The notes below the pieces were generated by a model. It worked only from the letters and a program-made list of their open reading frames with translations, made no database searches and was not told the DNA's origin. The translations under genes were made by a program, and so were the position numbers. Positions 1 through 6,661 of a stretch of 12,790 nucleotides of DNA are shown here, one piece after another. The DNA comes from UBA1413 sp964349885 (GTDB taxonomy: Bacteria; Bacteroidota; Bacteroidia; Bacteroidales; Prolixibacteraceae), in contig CAYGIQ010000079.1 of NCBI GenBank assembly GCA_964349885.1, positions 1 to 12,790 of the forward strand, written 5' to 3'. The stretch's first letter is position 1, and each line of letters starts with the position of its first letter.

Positions 1-1459
1 GTTTAAGGCATTCGGAATCGAACCATATGGCGATTACGAAACGATTATGCCCAGCAGAGAGGAGATGCGTTTGGGTCGCAGGCCCCAAAGTGTGAGGTCG
101 TACTTCCAGAACTTAGCTTTAATGGAATATGCACAGGGGGCAACCCAGGAGATGTCGATTGTTAGCCGCGCTGGATCAGGTGCTGCACGTGTAAATTTTG
201 CCCATCAGGTCGATTTCCAGGTTCAGACCAGCACGGTAGGTACAGCCGGAAATGCACCACTTTTTTTTGCAGGGTATGGTATCGCCGACAAAGATTTTGA
301 TGAATACAAAAATAAGGATGTTAAAGGAAAAATTGTAGTTATACTTTCTGGATTTCCCGGTCACCGCGACTCTACATCTGCAGCCTTTAAAAAGTTCAGT
401 CCACTCTTCCCTTTGAGTGGTCGTTTTGCTTCCGAAAGAAACAAAATCACCAAAGCCGAATCTTTGGGAGCATTGGCCGTGGTGGTTGTGAACACCTCAG
501 CCAATCCAGCCCTATCTTGGGCAGCCAATAGCCCCTATCCGGTAAAAGGTGCTTATTATGAAGCCGACCACCGGCTGGCGTCCTATTACGACCGTCGTCT
601 TACCCTGCCGGGTGATACACTGCGTGGCTCCATTCCAGTCTTCACTGTAACCAATAGGGTTGCGAACCTCATTTTTGAGGGTACAGGAATCGACACCAAG
701 GCCTATGAAACCAACGTGCAGCAGCGCTATGCACCAGGATCGCGCGATTTACCGGGAAAGGAGTTTAGTTGGACAACCACAGTGGAATCGAAAATGCTCA
801 AATGTCGCAATGTCGTAGGATGGATCGAAGGAAAGAAGCGGGATGAATTCATCGTTATCGGTGCCCATTACGATCATCTGGGGAAACACGATGGCTGGAT
901 ATTTAACGGAGCCGACGACAACGGTTCGGGTACCGTTGGGGTAATGGAGATGGCAAAGGCGTTTGCAGTATCGGGCGAGAAACCCGAAAAATCAATCATT
1001 TTCGCAGCTTGGACCGCCGAAGAGATGGGCCTTCATGGGTCGCGCTTTTTTGTGCAAAATTTCCCTAAGCAGCTAACGATTGCCTACAATCTGAATTTTG
1101 ATATGCTTTCGCGCAATGCAGCCAACGATACAGCGGGAAATAAAATGGATATGATGTATATGACTGCCACTCCAAAACTGAAAGATCTTACGGAGAAAAA
1201 CATCAAGGATTACCAGCTCAATCTCGATGTAAATTACCGCGCATCAGCTGTAATGTCGGGAGGAAGTGACCATGCTCCTTTTGCCAATGTAGGCATTCCT
1301 GCAACTTTCTTTTTTGCTGCCATGCACCCCGACTACCATCTTCCCGGCGATGAACTCAGCAAACTCAATTGGGAAAAGATGCTGAATATGATACGCCTCG
1401 GCTATCTGAACATATGGGATCTTATTAACAACGATAGCTGGCTGGAACGGGCCAATTAA
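1..1459 (+). CDS. M28 family zinc peptidase with PA domain, 5' end outside window
   Basis: Probable secreted or periplasmic aminopeptidase of family M28 that releases N-terminal residues from peptides using two zinc ions. The reading frame is open from base 2 with coding-like sequence before the first Met at 47, so the gene is cut by the window edge and 47 is not the true start. Counting from that Met, a PA (protease-associated) domain spans about residues 70-215 and the catalytic domain about 250-465. Expected metal and catalytic residues are present: GAHYDHLG (H274, D276), ADDN (D290/D291), the EE pair (E325 catalytic, E326 ligand), NFDM (D352) and DYHLPGD (H431). The signal peptide and substrate cannot be judged because the N-terminus is missing. 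It converges on nagB with a shared stem-loop between them. Family assignment is firm; substrate is unknown. Confidence 0.92.
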   Translation, partial: FKAFGIEPYGDYETIMPSREEMRLGRRPQSVRSYFQNLALMEYAQGATQEMSIVSRAGSGAARVNFAHQVDFQVQTSTVGTAGNAPLFFAGYGIADKDFDEYKNKDVKGKIVVILSGFPGHRDSTSAAFKKFSPLFPLSGRFASERNKITKAESLGALAVVVVNTSANPALSWAANSPYPVKGAYYEADHRLASYYDRRLTLPGDTLRGSIPVFTVTNRVANLIFEGTGIDTKAYETNVQQRYAPGSRDLPGKEFSWTTTVESKMLKCRNVVGWIEGKKRDEFIVIGAHYDHLGKHDGWIFNGADDNGSGTVGVMEMAKAFAVSGEKPEKSIIFAAWTAEEMGLHGSRFFVQNFPKQLTIAYNLNFDMLSRNAANDTAGNKMDMMYMTATPKLKDLTEKNIKDYQLNLDVNYRASAVMSGGSDHAPFANVGIPATFFFAAMHPDYHLPGDELSKLNWEKMLNMIRLGYLNIWDLINNDSWLERAN

Positions 1460-1479
1460 ACTAACACGAACCATACAGT

Positions 1480-1531
1480 AAAATAGTCTGCCCCGGTTAC
1501 AAATGTTTGTAACCGGGGCAGACTATTTTTT
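1480..1531. terminator. Bidirectional stem-loop terminator between convergent genes
   Basis: Arms 1480-1503 and 1506-1529 are perfect reverse complements (24 bp, GC-rich CCCCGGTTAC core). The formal loop is only 2 nt, so in RNA the innermost pairs would open. On the + strand the stem ends in six Ts (1526-1531); on the - strand it ends in four. It lies 20 bases after the M28 peptidase stop and 18 bases beyond the nagB stop, the right place to end both transcripts. Confidence 0.88.
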
Positions 1532-1548
1532 ACCAATTTATGGATTGC

Positions 1549-2376
1549 TTACCAAGCTAAGCCAGAGTGCCAAATGGAATCAATCGATACATTCTCCTGC
1601 TCAATATCTTTGAAGTGCTTGTAGGTGCCTACTTTCAGTTCATAGCTTGCAGCCTCGTCGCATACTACCATGGCCCTGGGATGCAGTTGAATGGCACTTG
1701 CGGTCCACATATGATTTACCCCTTCCTCTACTACATGTCGCAATGCCCTTGCCTTGCCATGCCCGTTGACGATAATCAACACCTCGCGGGCGTCCATCAC
1801 AGTGCCTACACCAACCGTTAGTGCGAGTTTTGGTACTTGCTCTGCGTCGTTGTTAAAAAACCGCGAGTTTACAAGTCGCGTATCGAAATTCAGTTCTTTA
1901 TCGCGGGTACGGCTGGTAAGCGAAGACCCTGGCTCGTTGAATGCGATATGTCCGTCAACACCAACCCCACCCAGAAACAGATCGATGCCTCCTACAGCTG
2001 ATATCTTCTGCTCGTAACGGGCACATTCGGCTTTAATATCTTTGGCCATCCCATTCAGAATGTTCACATTCTTTTTCTGTATGTTGATGTGCTGAAAGAG
2101 ATGGCTCCACATAAAGTAGTGATAGCTCTGTTCGTGGTCGGGCGAAAGACCAACATACTCATCCATATTGAAGGTAACTACATGTTCAAAACTTACCTTT
2201 TGTTCGCGGAAGAGGTTTACCAGCTCGCTGTATACGCCTATTGGCGAAGAACCAGTGGGCAATCCCAAAACAAAAGGTTTGTCTTCCGAAGCTTCGGAAA
2301 GTACGATTTTACGGGCGATGTAGTTGGCTGTCCATTTTGCTAACTGCGGATAATCGGGTTGAATGACGAGTCGCAT
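1549..2376 (-). CDS. nagB: Glucosamine-6-phosphate deaminase
   Basis: Converts glucosamine-6-phosphate to fructose-6-phosphate and ammonia, the step that feeds amino sugars into glycolysis; cytoplasmic. The 275-aa protein aligns without gaps to E. coli NagB (266 aa) over most of its length as I recall that sequence. Visible are the phosphate loop GLPTGSSP (38-45), FNMDEYVGL with D72, and GGVGVDGHIAFNEPGSS with D141, H143 and E148, all at E. coli numbering. The allosteric GlcNAc-6P residues R158 and K160 are present, but position 254, Tyr in E. coli, is His (codon 1617-1615). No Shine-Dalgarno is visible; a TAnnTTTG box lies 27 bases upstream of the start. No other amino-sugar gene (nagA, transporter) is next to it. 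Identification is very sure; whether allosteric control is retained is open. Confidence 0.97.
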   Translation of the reverse strand: MRLVIQPDYPQLAKWTANYIARKIVLSEASEDKPFVLGLPTGSSPIGVYSELVNLFREQKVSFEHVVTFNMDEYVGLSPDHEQSYHYFMWSHLFQHINIQKKNVNILNGMAKDIKAECARYEQKISAVGGIDLFLGGVGVDGHIAFNEPGSSLTSRTRDKELNFDTRLVNSRFFNNDAEQVPKLALTVGVGTVMDAREVLIIVNGHGKARALRHVVEEGVNHMWTASAIQLHPRAMVVCDEAASYELKVGTYKHFKDIEQENVSIDSIWHSGLAW

Positions 2377-2397
2377 GGTTTGGATTCTTTAAATTCT

Positions 2398-2417
2398 AAA
2401 GGCCAAATTTAGCCTTT
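2398..2417 (-). promoter_or_regulatory. Candidate nagB promoter -7 box inside an inverted repeat
   Basis: On the minus strand TAAATTTG (2411 to 2404) fits the Bacteroidetes -7 consensus TAnnTTTG and lies 27 bases before the nagB ATG. The -33 element is poor. The box is flanked exactly by the arms AAAGGC and GCCTTT (2398-2403 and 2412-2417), so the sequence could be a promoter with an overlapping operator. It could instead be a weak terminator for the methyltransferase, but only three Ts follow on that strand. Confidence 0.42.
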
Positions 2418-2461
2418 TTATGGCTCATTTACTTGAACCGTTAGCTATTGAAGCCGATTTG

Positions 2462-3172
2462 TTAAGATTTTGACTCCAAGATGGCCAGATAGTTGTCGCT
2501 GTTCCCCTCTGTTACCAGTCGGCACGAAAATCCTTGGGTAGAGGCTACTTTTGCAAGGGTTTGAAAATCGACAAATAGCCAGTTAAATTGCGCTGCTTCC
2601 CCTGTATGGTAAGAAACTTCGTACTCCATTTCGCCGATGTACTTTTCTCGGGTCAGATCGATCCATTCTGAGCCATCCTCCTCTTCGAAAAGATACTGTA
2701 TGTCGGACGAGTCTATCAATACAGACCCGTTGTTGTTCAGCAATCCCTTTAGGTGTAAAAGCAACCGACCCAATCCCTCGAGTGTTCCGGCAATTCCAGC
2801 GCCGTTCATAAGCAATACAATCGTATCGAATTTGTCGTTGTTGTTGTAATCGAAAATATTGCCAATCACCACATTTTTAATACCTCGGCTTTGCATCACC
2901 TCGGCGGCCAGTTGGCTTTGATCGAGCGCTACCACTTCCAACCCAGCAGCTTGAAGGCACAGGGTGTGAGCCCCCGCCCCAGCGCCAACATCGAGAATCT
3001 TTCCTTTGCAAAGTTTTAGCGCTTGTTGCTCCAGCTCAGGCATTTGCTCCTGATCTCGAAAAAACCATGCTGGATCAAGTTCCTCATCTTCGGTATAATT
3101 GCTGTTTACCTTCAGGAAGGTGGTATCGTTGTTAAAATAGTAGGCATGTATTGCCTTCCCAATTGGATCCAT
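2462..3172 (-). CDS. Class I SAM-dependent methyltransferase, substrate unknown
   Basis: A 236-aa cytoplasmic protein with a Rossmann-type methyltransferase fold. Motif I ILDVGAGAGAHTL (59-71) binds SAM; the acidic residue ending strand 2 is D84 in VVALDQS; FDTIVLLMNGAGIAG (115-129) resembles the motif IV/post-motif region. The first ~50 residues include acidic TEDEELDPAWFF before the fold, and residues ~160-235 form a C-terminal extension with several aromatic residues. Nothing in it tells me the substrate (protein, RNA or small molecule). It has no Shine-Dalgarno, begins 92 bases after the terminator of the upstream outer-membrane gene, and ends 85 bases before nagB, which seems to have its own promoter. 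It is therefore probably transcribed alone, perhaps with read-through into nagB. Fold is confident; function is not assigned. Confidence 0.85.
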   Translation of the reverse strand: MDPIGKAIHAYYFNNDTTFLKVNSNYTEDEELDPAWFFRDQEQMPELEQQALKLCKGKILDVGAGAGAHTLCLQAAGLEVVALDQSQLAAEVMQSRGIKNVVIGNIFDYNNNDKFDTIVLLMNGAGIAGTLEGLGRLLLHLKGLLNNNGSVLIDSSDIQYLFEEEDGSEWIDLTREKYIGEMEYEVSYHTGEAAQFNWLFVDFQTLAKVASTQGFSCRLVTEGNSDNYLAILESKS

Positions 3173-3264
3173 AAGGTTGGTTTTTCGCGTAAAATTAGTC
3201 CAATCCGTTTAATAATGTCTAATGTAAAAATTCTTAAAAATGGTAAGAACCTGATATAAATGAC

Positions 3265-3289
3265 AAAAAAAAGCCCGGTATTTCCGGGC
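3265..3289 (-). terminator. Intrinsic terminator of the FadL-type gene
   Basis: Read on the minus strand: stem GCCCGG, loop AAATA, stem CCGGGC (3289-3284 and 3278-3273), followed by eight Ts (3272-3265). It begins 20 bases after the stop of the outer membrane protein gene and precedes the methyltransferase, so it should separate these two transcription units. Confidence 0.9.
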
Positions 3290-3309
3290 CCTGTATGGTT
3301 GAATATTTT

Positions 3310-4794
3310 TTAAAATCGAAGTCCAAATGTGAGCAGTACCTTGTGGGTGTTCTGATCAAACTTGGCCATTTCAGGCATTGGATAGGGAGCACCGGGTACC
3401 GGATAGAGATAGCTGTAATCGCCGGTTACCGAGTACCTGTAAGCCAGATCGGCAAAGAAACTTCCACTTCTGTATCCAAATCCGGCAGAATAGACGGTAT
3501 AATTGAAGTTTGAATTGGGTTGTTCTGTATTAAAAGCACGACTGTTATAGGCTGAGGGGTGGTATTCTGTACCCGCCCTTAATGACAACAGGTCGGTTAC
3601 CCTATATTCACCGCCAATCCGCAGAATGCCGGTTGATTTAAATAATTCGGAAATATCATTGTTCTCTGACACAAAATCAACTCCGCCTCCCCCATCGCGC
3701 AAACGGGCTTTTCCAAAATTGAGGTATTCATAGTCGGCGCTCAGCAAACCTTTTTTCCCTACAATATAGGATGCACTTAAGATGGTTTTAAATGGAGTCT
3801 CCAATCTGTATTCATAGTCAAGATAAGGCGATAGCTCTTTGTAGGTCTCTGAACCGTCGTTGTAGGTAATCGACGATTCCATGGAGGTTTCGAAATTGTC
3901 GCGCAAACGATAGAACGTCGGTGAGTGGAATGCGATACCCAGCCTCAATTGATCGAGCGGCCTGAAGATAGCGCCAACTTTGAAATTATAGCCGGTGCCA
4001 TAAGTTTTCAGGGTACTGGAAAATTTCATCTCGTTAAAAAAGGGAATGTTGTTCTGTTCGTCCCATTCGCGCAGCAACGTACGCTCAGAATAGAAGAGGT
4101 CAGAAATTCCGAAAGATGCGCCTAGGTAGAACCGGTAATTGAAATTCAGACCCAGCGAAAAGGTATATTCATCGGTAGAACCTGAATAGTTATAACTCTT
4201 ACGCTGACTATGACCATACCCAGCATCTTGTATGTCGTGGTAGTATTCATTTCCCTGCAGGTCGAAAAGCAACAGGTCAGTTTTCCATGCCAGCTCCTCA
4301 TAAAATTCACTCCAGATGTTATAATTGGCGTTATCCGATAAATAGTCAAGAAAAGAGCTTTGAGCTCTGGCGCCCTGCACCAGTCGGCGGGTATTGAAAT
4401 CATTCAGCCGGTTGAAGCCAAAACCGAGGTTAACCGATACTAGGCCACTTTCGCCGCCAGCGGAACGGATGGTGCCGACATAACTAAGATTGGAAAATTT
4501 GAGATTGTACTGGTAATCATTCTGATTCGTGCTCAGGTAGGAAGTATCTACATCGGTTCGGCCGAATGAGGGGGTAAATGCGAACTCACCTGCTCTGTAT
4601 ATTCCAAGTCCGGCTGGATTAATAGAAACAGCGGTAAAATCGCCTCCCAAAGAACCAAATGCATTTCCCATGGCACCTGCCCGCGCAGTACCCTCGAGTC
4701 GGTTGGAACTAAAACGTAGGGCATCGGCAAAATTCTGAGCTTCACCAAAAATGGGGAAAAGTATCAGAAACGCTATGAATGTTATATTTTTCAT
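3310..4794 (-). CDS. FadL/OMPP1/TodX-type outer membrane transport protein
   Basis: Predicted outer membrane beta-barrel of the OMPP1/FadL/TodX family, whose members take up hydrophobic compounds such as fatty acids; the actual substrate here is unknown. I chose the ATG at 4794 because it gives a compact signal peptide (MKNITFIAFLILFPIFGEAQ, cleavage after Q20). An in-frame ATG at 4818 would add eight polar residues before the same signal; neither has a Shine-Dalgarno. After the signal comes the N-terminal region with the family-typical NPAGLG (59-64), then a long run of alternating polar/hydrophobic strands rich in Tyr, Phe and Gly. The last residue is Phe, as usual for barrel insertion. At 494 aa it is of normal length for the family. 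A strong terminator follows. I see no TAnnTTTG promoter in the ~210 bases upstream, so it may be read from the lipoprotein promoter. Confidence 0.85.
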   Translation of the reverse strand: MKNITFIAFLILFPIFGEAQNFADALRFSSNRLEGTARAGAMGNAFGSLGGDFTAVSINPAGLGIYRAGEFAFTPSFGRTDVDTSYLSTNQNDYQYNLKFSNLSYVGTIRSAGGESGLVSVNLGFGFNRLNDFNTRRLVQGARAQSSFLDYLSDNANYNIWSEFYEELAWKTDLLLFDLQGNEYYHDIQDAGYGHSQRKSYNYSGSTDEYTFSLGLNFNYRFYLGASFGISDLFYSERTLLREWDEQNNIPFFNEMKFSSTLKTYGTGYNFKVGAIFRPLDQLRLGIAFHSPTFYRLRDNFETSMESSITYNDGSETYKELSPYLDYEYRLETPFKTILSASYIVGKKGLLSADYEYLNFGKARLRDGGGGVDFVSENNDISELFKSTGILRIGGEYRVTDLLSLRAGTEYHPSAYNSRAFNTEQPNSNFNYTVYSAGFGYRSGSFFADLAYRYSVTGDYSYLYPVPGAPYPMPEMAKFDQNTHKVLLTFGLRF

Positions 4795-5004
4795 GGGATA
4801 TAAGTTTTGATTCTTCATTCAACCACAGACAGAAAACAAGGTGTTGAACGTCATCTTTTCTGGGCGATTACTTCACTATTGATTTTAAATGGACTGTTGA
4901 TCTAAGAATCGGTTTCTAACAAAAAAACCTGAATACCGTTGTTGGGTTTCCTCTGTTCACAACCTCAAAACGAAAGCAATGATTCAAGGTACCAATCCAA
5001 CAGA

Positions 5005-6564
5005 CTATCGTCTTCCACTACTGCTGCTGCTGCCTCCGCCAGAGCTTGAACCTGAACTGCTGCCACCCGACCCTGACGACGAGGGAGAACTCATGGATGG
5101 AGAGCTGCTTCTCGACGGAGTTGAATAGGTGCTGCCGGAAGATCTAACCGGGGTTGATGTAGTCCGCGCAGGTGCCACTGTTGATTGTGTTGAACGGGAT
5201 GGCACTACTGTACGGGTACTTCCGGACGTATTGCCGGTGGCACTCCTATTGTAGGTTGTTCCGCTTTGATAGGCACGGGTAGTAGCCGATGACGACCTGC
5301 TGACACCAGTGGCAGGAGATGAAGTGGAACGTGTGGTTACCGCTTCTCGGGTCCCGGTGTTGGTGGTAGAGGGTCGGCTAGTTGCCTGAACATTATAGGT
5401 AGAGCGAGTAGCGGTGCGCTGTTGGTTGTAACTTGGCGTATAATTGGATTCCGAACCGCCAGTTGCGTTGGTGGTTGCCGGACGGGTGTACTGTGTTCTG
5501 GCCGATGAAGGAGTGGCCGATGAAGGAACTGTGGTGTTGATTTGGTTGGTTGAGCGTGCCGCAGAAACCCCTCCAACCCGATTGCGTTCGGTGGAGGTTT
5601 CAGTAACATCGCGCCGCAATTCGGTGTGGGTGCGGGCTTGTTGGGCATCTTCAACCTGACCATTTCGGGCGGGACGTCCGCCGCCTTCAACTCCTGAGAT
5701 GGAACCAGCAGGGCGGGTAAGTACGGGACCGGTTGGCTCCCCGATGGTGGCACTCCGTAAAACAGGCTCCTGGTTGCGACCAGCTACAGCCACTGGTCTG
5801 CCGGCGGCTCTGTTGCCATATACAGCAGAGGTGTTAAAGTCGCGTCGCTGATTGTATCGATAATCAGAGCGGTTAACTACTGATATGTTGCCCCAATATC
5901 CACTGCCATAATAGGGATATCCGCCCCAAGCATAGTAAGGATTTCCACCCCATCCCCAAGGATTGTTGTATCGGCCGTAATAATAGGGCGAATACCAACT
6001 GGAGTATGGTGAGTACCACGAATAGGGAGAATGCCAAGAATAGTGAAGGCTCCATGGAGAATGCCAATTATAGCTATAAGGATAATACCACGAATCCCAC
6101 ATGTAATAGTCGTTGTAAAACGGTAGGTACCCAAACGGCCGGTAAAATCGGTTTATCCGGTAAGAAAAGGAAATATCGTCGGGTTCGAAGTAGTTGTTGA
6201 TAACATATTTCACTTCGTTGTCGTTGTAATACACGGTAGTATCGGTATCAACAAGCTCCATCTGATCGAGATTGTACATTTGGGCCTGGCTGTATGTGCC
6301 GGCATCCTTGCCATCCAGTATGTAGTTGTTTAAAGTCCGAGAATTGTCGTTGTTGCTGCGAACTTCACTCAGAATTACCCTTTCAGGGGTAGATTGTGGT
6401 GAAGTCCGATCTGCATTTTTCTGCGCAGAAAGGGCTACCGGTGGAGGTACATCCCCAGGAGAAAAATAGATGTCATCGACATACGAACTGGAAACATTGG
6501 AGCTGGTGGAGCATGCCCCAAGGAGCAGGGCTACTGCAGAAATTAAGGTGATTGTAGCTTTCAT
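5005..6564 (-). CDS. Tyr/Trp-rich and Ser/Thr-rich lipoprotein, function unknown
   Basis: A 519-aa predicted lipoprotein. The start at 6564 is set by a strong AAGGAGGA (6578-6571) six bases upstream and by the signal sequence directly after it; an in-frame ATG at 6615 would bury that signal. Residues 1-18 are a type II signal with lipobox LLGAC (lipidated Cys18). Residues ~19-135 are ordinary soluble sequence. Residues ~141-224 are extremely rich in Tyr, Trp, Pro, Ser and Gly, with imperfect repeats such as WYSPYSS, WHSP and NPYYAWGGYPYYG. The rest is low-complexity Ser/Thr/Arg/Gly sequence ending in a Gly/Ser tail closed by RR. No catalytic motif is visible and I do not recognise a family beyond such lipoproteins. 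After Cys18 (STSSN) there is no obvious charged surface-export signal, so the leaflet is uncertain. A structural or adhesive envelope role is only a guess. Confidence 0.85.
   Translation of the reverse strand: MKATITLISAVALLLGACSTSSNVSSSYVDDIYFSPGDVPPPVALSAQKNADRTSPQSTPERVILSEVRSNNDNSRTLNNYILDGKDAGTYSQAQMYNLDQMELVDTDTTVYYNDNEVKYVINNYFEPDDISFSYRINRFYRPFGYLPFYNDYYMWDSWYYPYSYNWHSPWSLHYSWHSPYSWYSPYSSWYSPYYYGRYNNPWGWGGNPYYAWGGYPYYGSGYWGNISVVNRSDYRYNQRRDFNTSAVYGNRAAGRPVAVAGRNQEPVLRSATIGEPTGPVLTRPAGSISGVEGGGRPARNGQVEDAQQARTHTELRRDVTETSTERNRVGGVSAARSTNQINTTVPSSATPSSARTQYTRPATTNATGGSESNYTPSYNQQRTATRSTYNVQATSRPSTTNTGTREAVTTRSTSSPATGVSRSSSATTRAYQSGTTYNRSATGNTSGSTRTVVPSRSTQSTVAPARTTSTPVRSSGSTYSTPSRSSSPSMSSPSSSGSGGSSSGSSSGGGSSSSSGRR
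5893..6144 (-). repeat. Aromatic-rich imperfect repeat region in the lipoprotein
   Basis: This stretch encodes about 84 residues in which Tyr, Trp, Ser, Pro and Gly dominate. Short degenerate units recur: W-(Y/H)-S-P-(Y/W) in the first half and (N/Y)-P-Y-Y with Gly in the second. At DNA level the units are similar but not identical, so it is an old degenerate repeat, not a recent tandem expansion. Confidence 0.7.
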
Positions 6565-6578
6565 AACGGGTCCTCCTT
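6565..6578 (-). promoter_or_regulatory. Strong Shine-Dalgarno site of the lipoprotein gene
   Basis: The minus strand reads AAGGAGGA CCCGTT ATG. This is a near-perfect anti-16S match at good spacing and decides the start at 6564. No other gene start in the window has a comparable site at a usable distance. Confidence 0.8.
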
Positions 6579-6609
6579 CTCTACTTTTTGTCAATTTTAT
6601 TTGCTTATT

Positions 6610-6625
6610 TTGCAAACGTTTTCAA
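6610..6625. promoter_or_regulatory. LacI/PurR-like palindrome between divergent genes
   Basis: TTGCAAACGTTTTCAA is a 16-bp palindrome with one mismatched pair and a central CG, the pattern of LacI-family operators. Its core GCAAACGTTTTC equals the core of the E. coli PurR box. It lies 36 bases before the proS ATG and 45 bases before the lipoprotein ATG. No LacI-family gene is in the window, so the regulator and the target gene are inferred. Confidence 0.35.
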
Positions 6626-6648
6626 TGTTAAAAAAACAAAATTTGTAC

Positions 6649-6656
6649 CAAATATA
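6649..6656 (-). promoter_or_regulatory. Candidate -7 box for the lipoprotein gene
   Basis: The minus strand reads TATATTTG, an exact TAnnTTTG. It would give a leader of roughly 75-80 bases before the lipoprotein ATG, with the palindrome at 6610-6625 inside that leader. The matching -33 region would lie in the proS 5' end and is weak. On the opposite strand AAAATTTG (6638-6645) is a one-mismatch box that could serve proS. Confidence 0.4.
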
Positions 6657-6661
6657 GACAA

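Noticed and set aside
1567..2343. Plus-strand open frames opposite nagB
   Set aside because: Nested shadows of a fully conserved gene; no start signals or recognisable protein features.
3231..3249. Inverted repeat TTCTTA-N7-TAAGAA upstream of the methyltransferase
   Set aside because: Short and A/T-rich; it lies beyond a good terminator and does not align with a recognisable promoter, so chance is a fair explanation.
4921..4949. Possible terminator after the lipoprotein gene on the minus strand
   Set aside because: The stem AAACC/GGTTT is only 5 bp with a 15-nt loop, and the T run is partly used by the stem; too weak to call.
5337..5753. 138-codon open frame on the minus strand inside the lipoprotein gene
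   Set aside because: It is a Pro-rich out-of-frame reading of the Ser/Thr-rich low-complexity sequence, without its own start signal or recognisable domain.
6565..6615. In-frame upstream ATG giving a 17-residue longer lipoprotein
   Set aside because: It would place charged sequence before the lipoprotein signal, and the strong Shine-Dalgarno points to the ATG at 6564.
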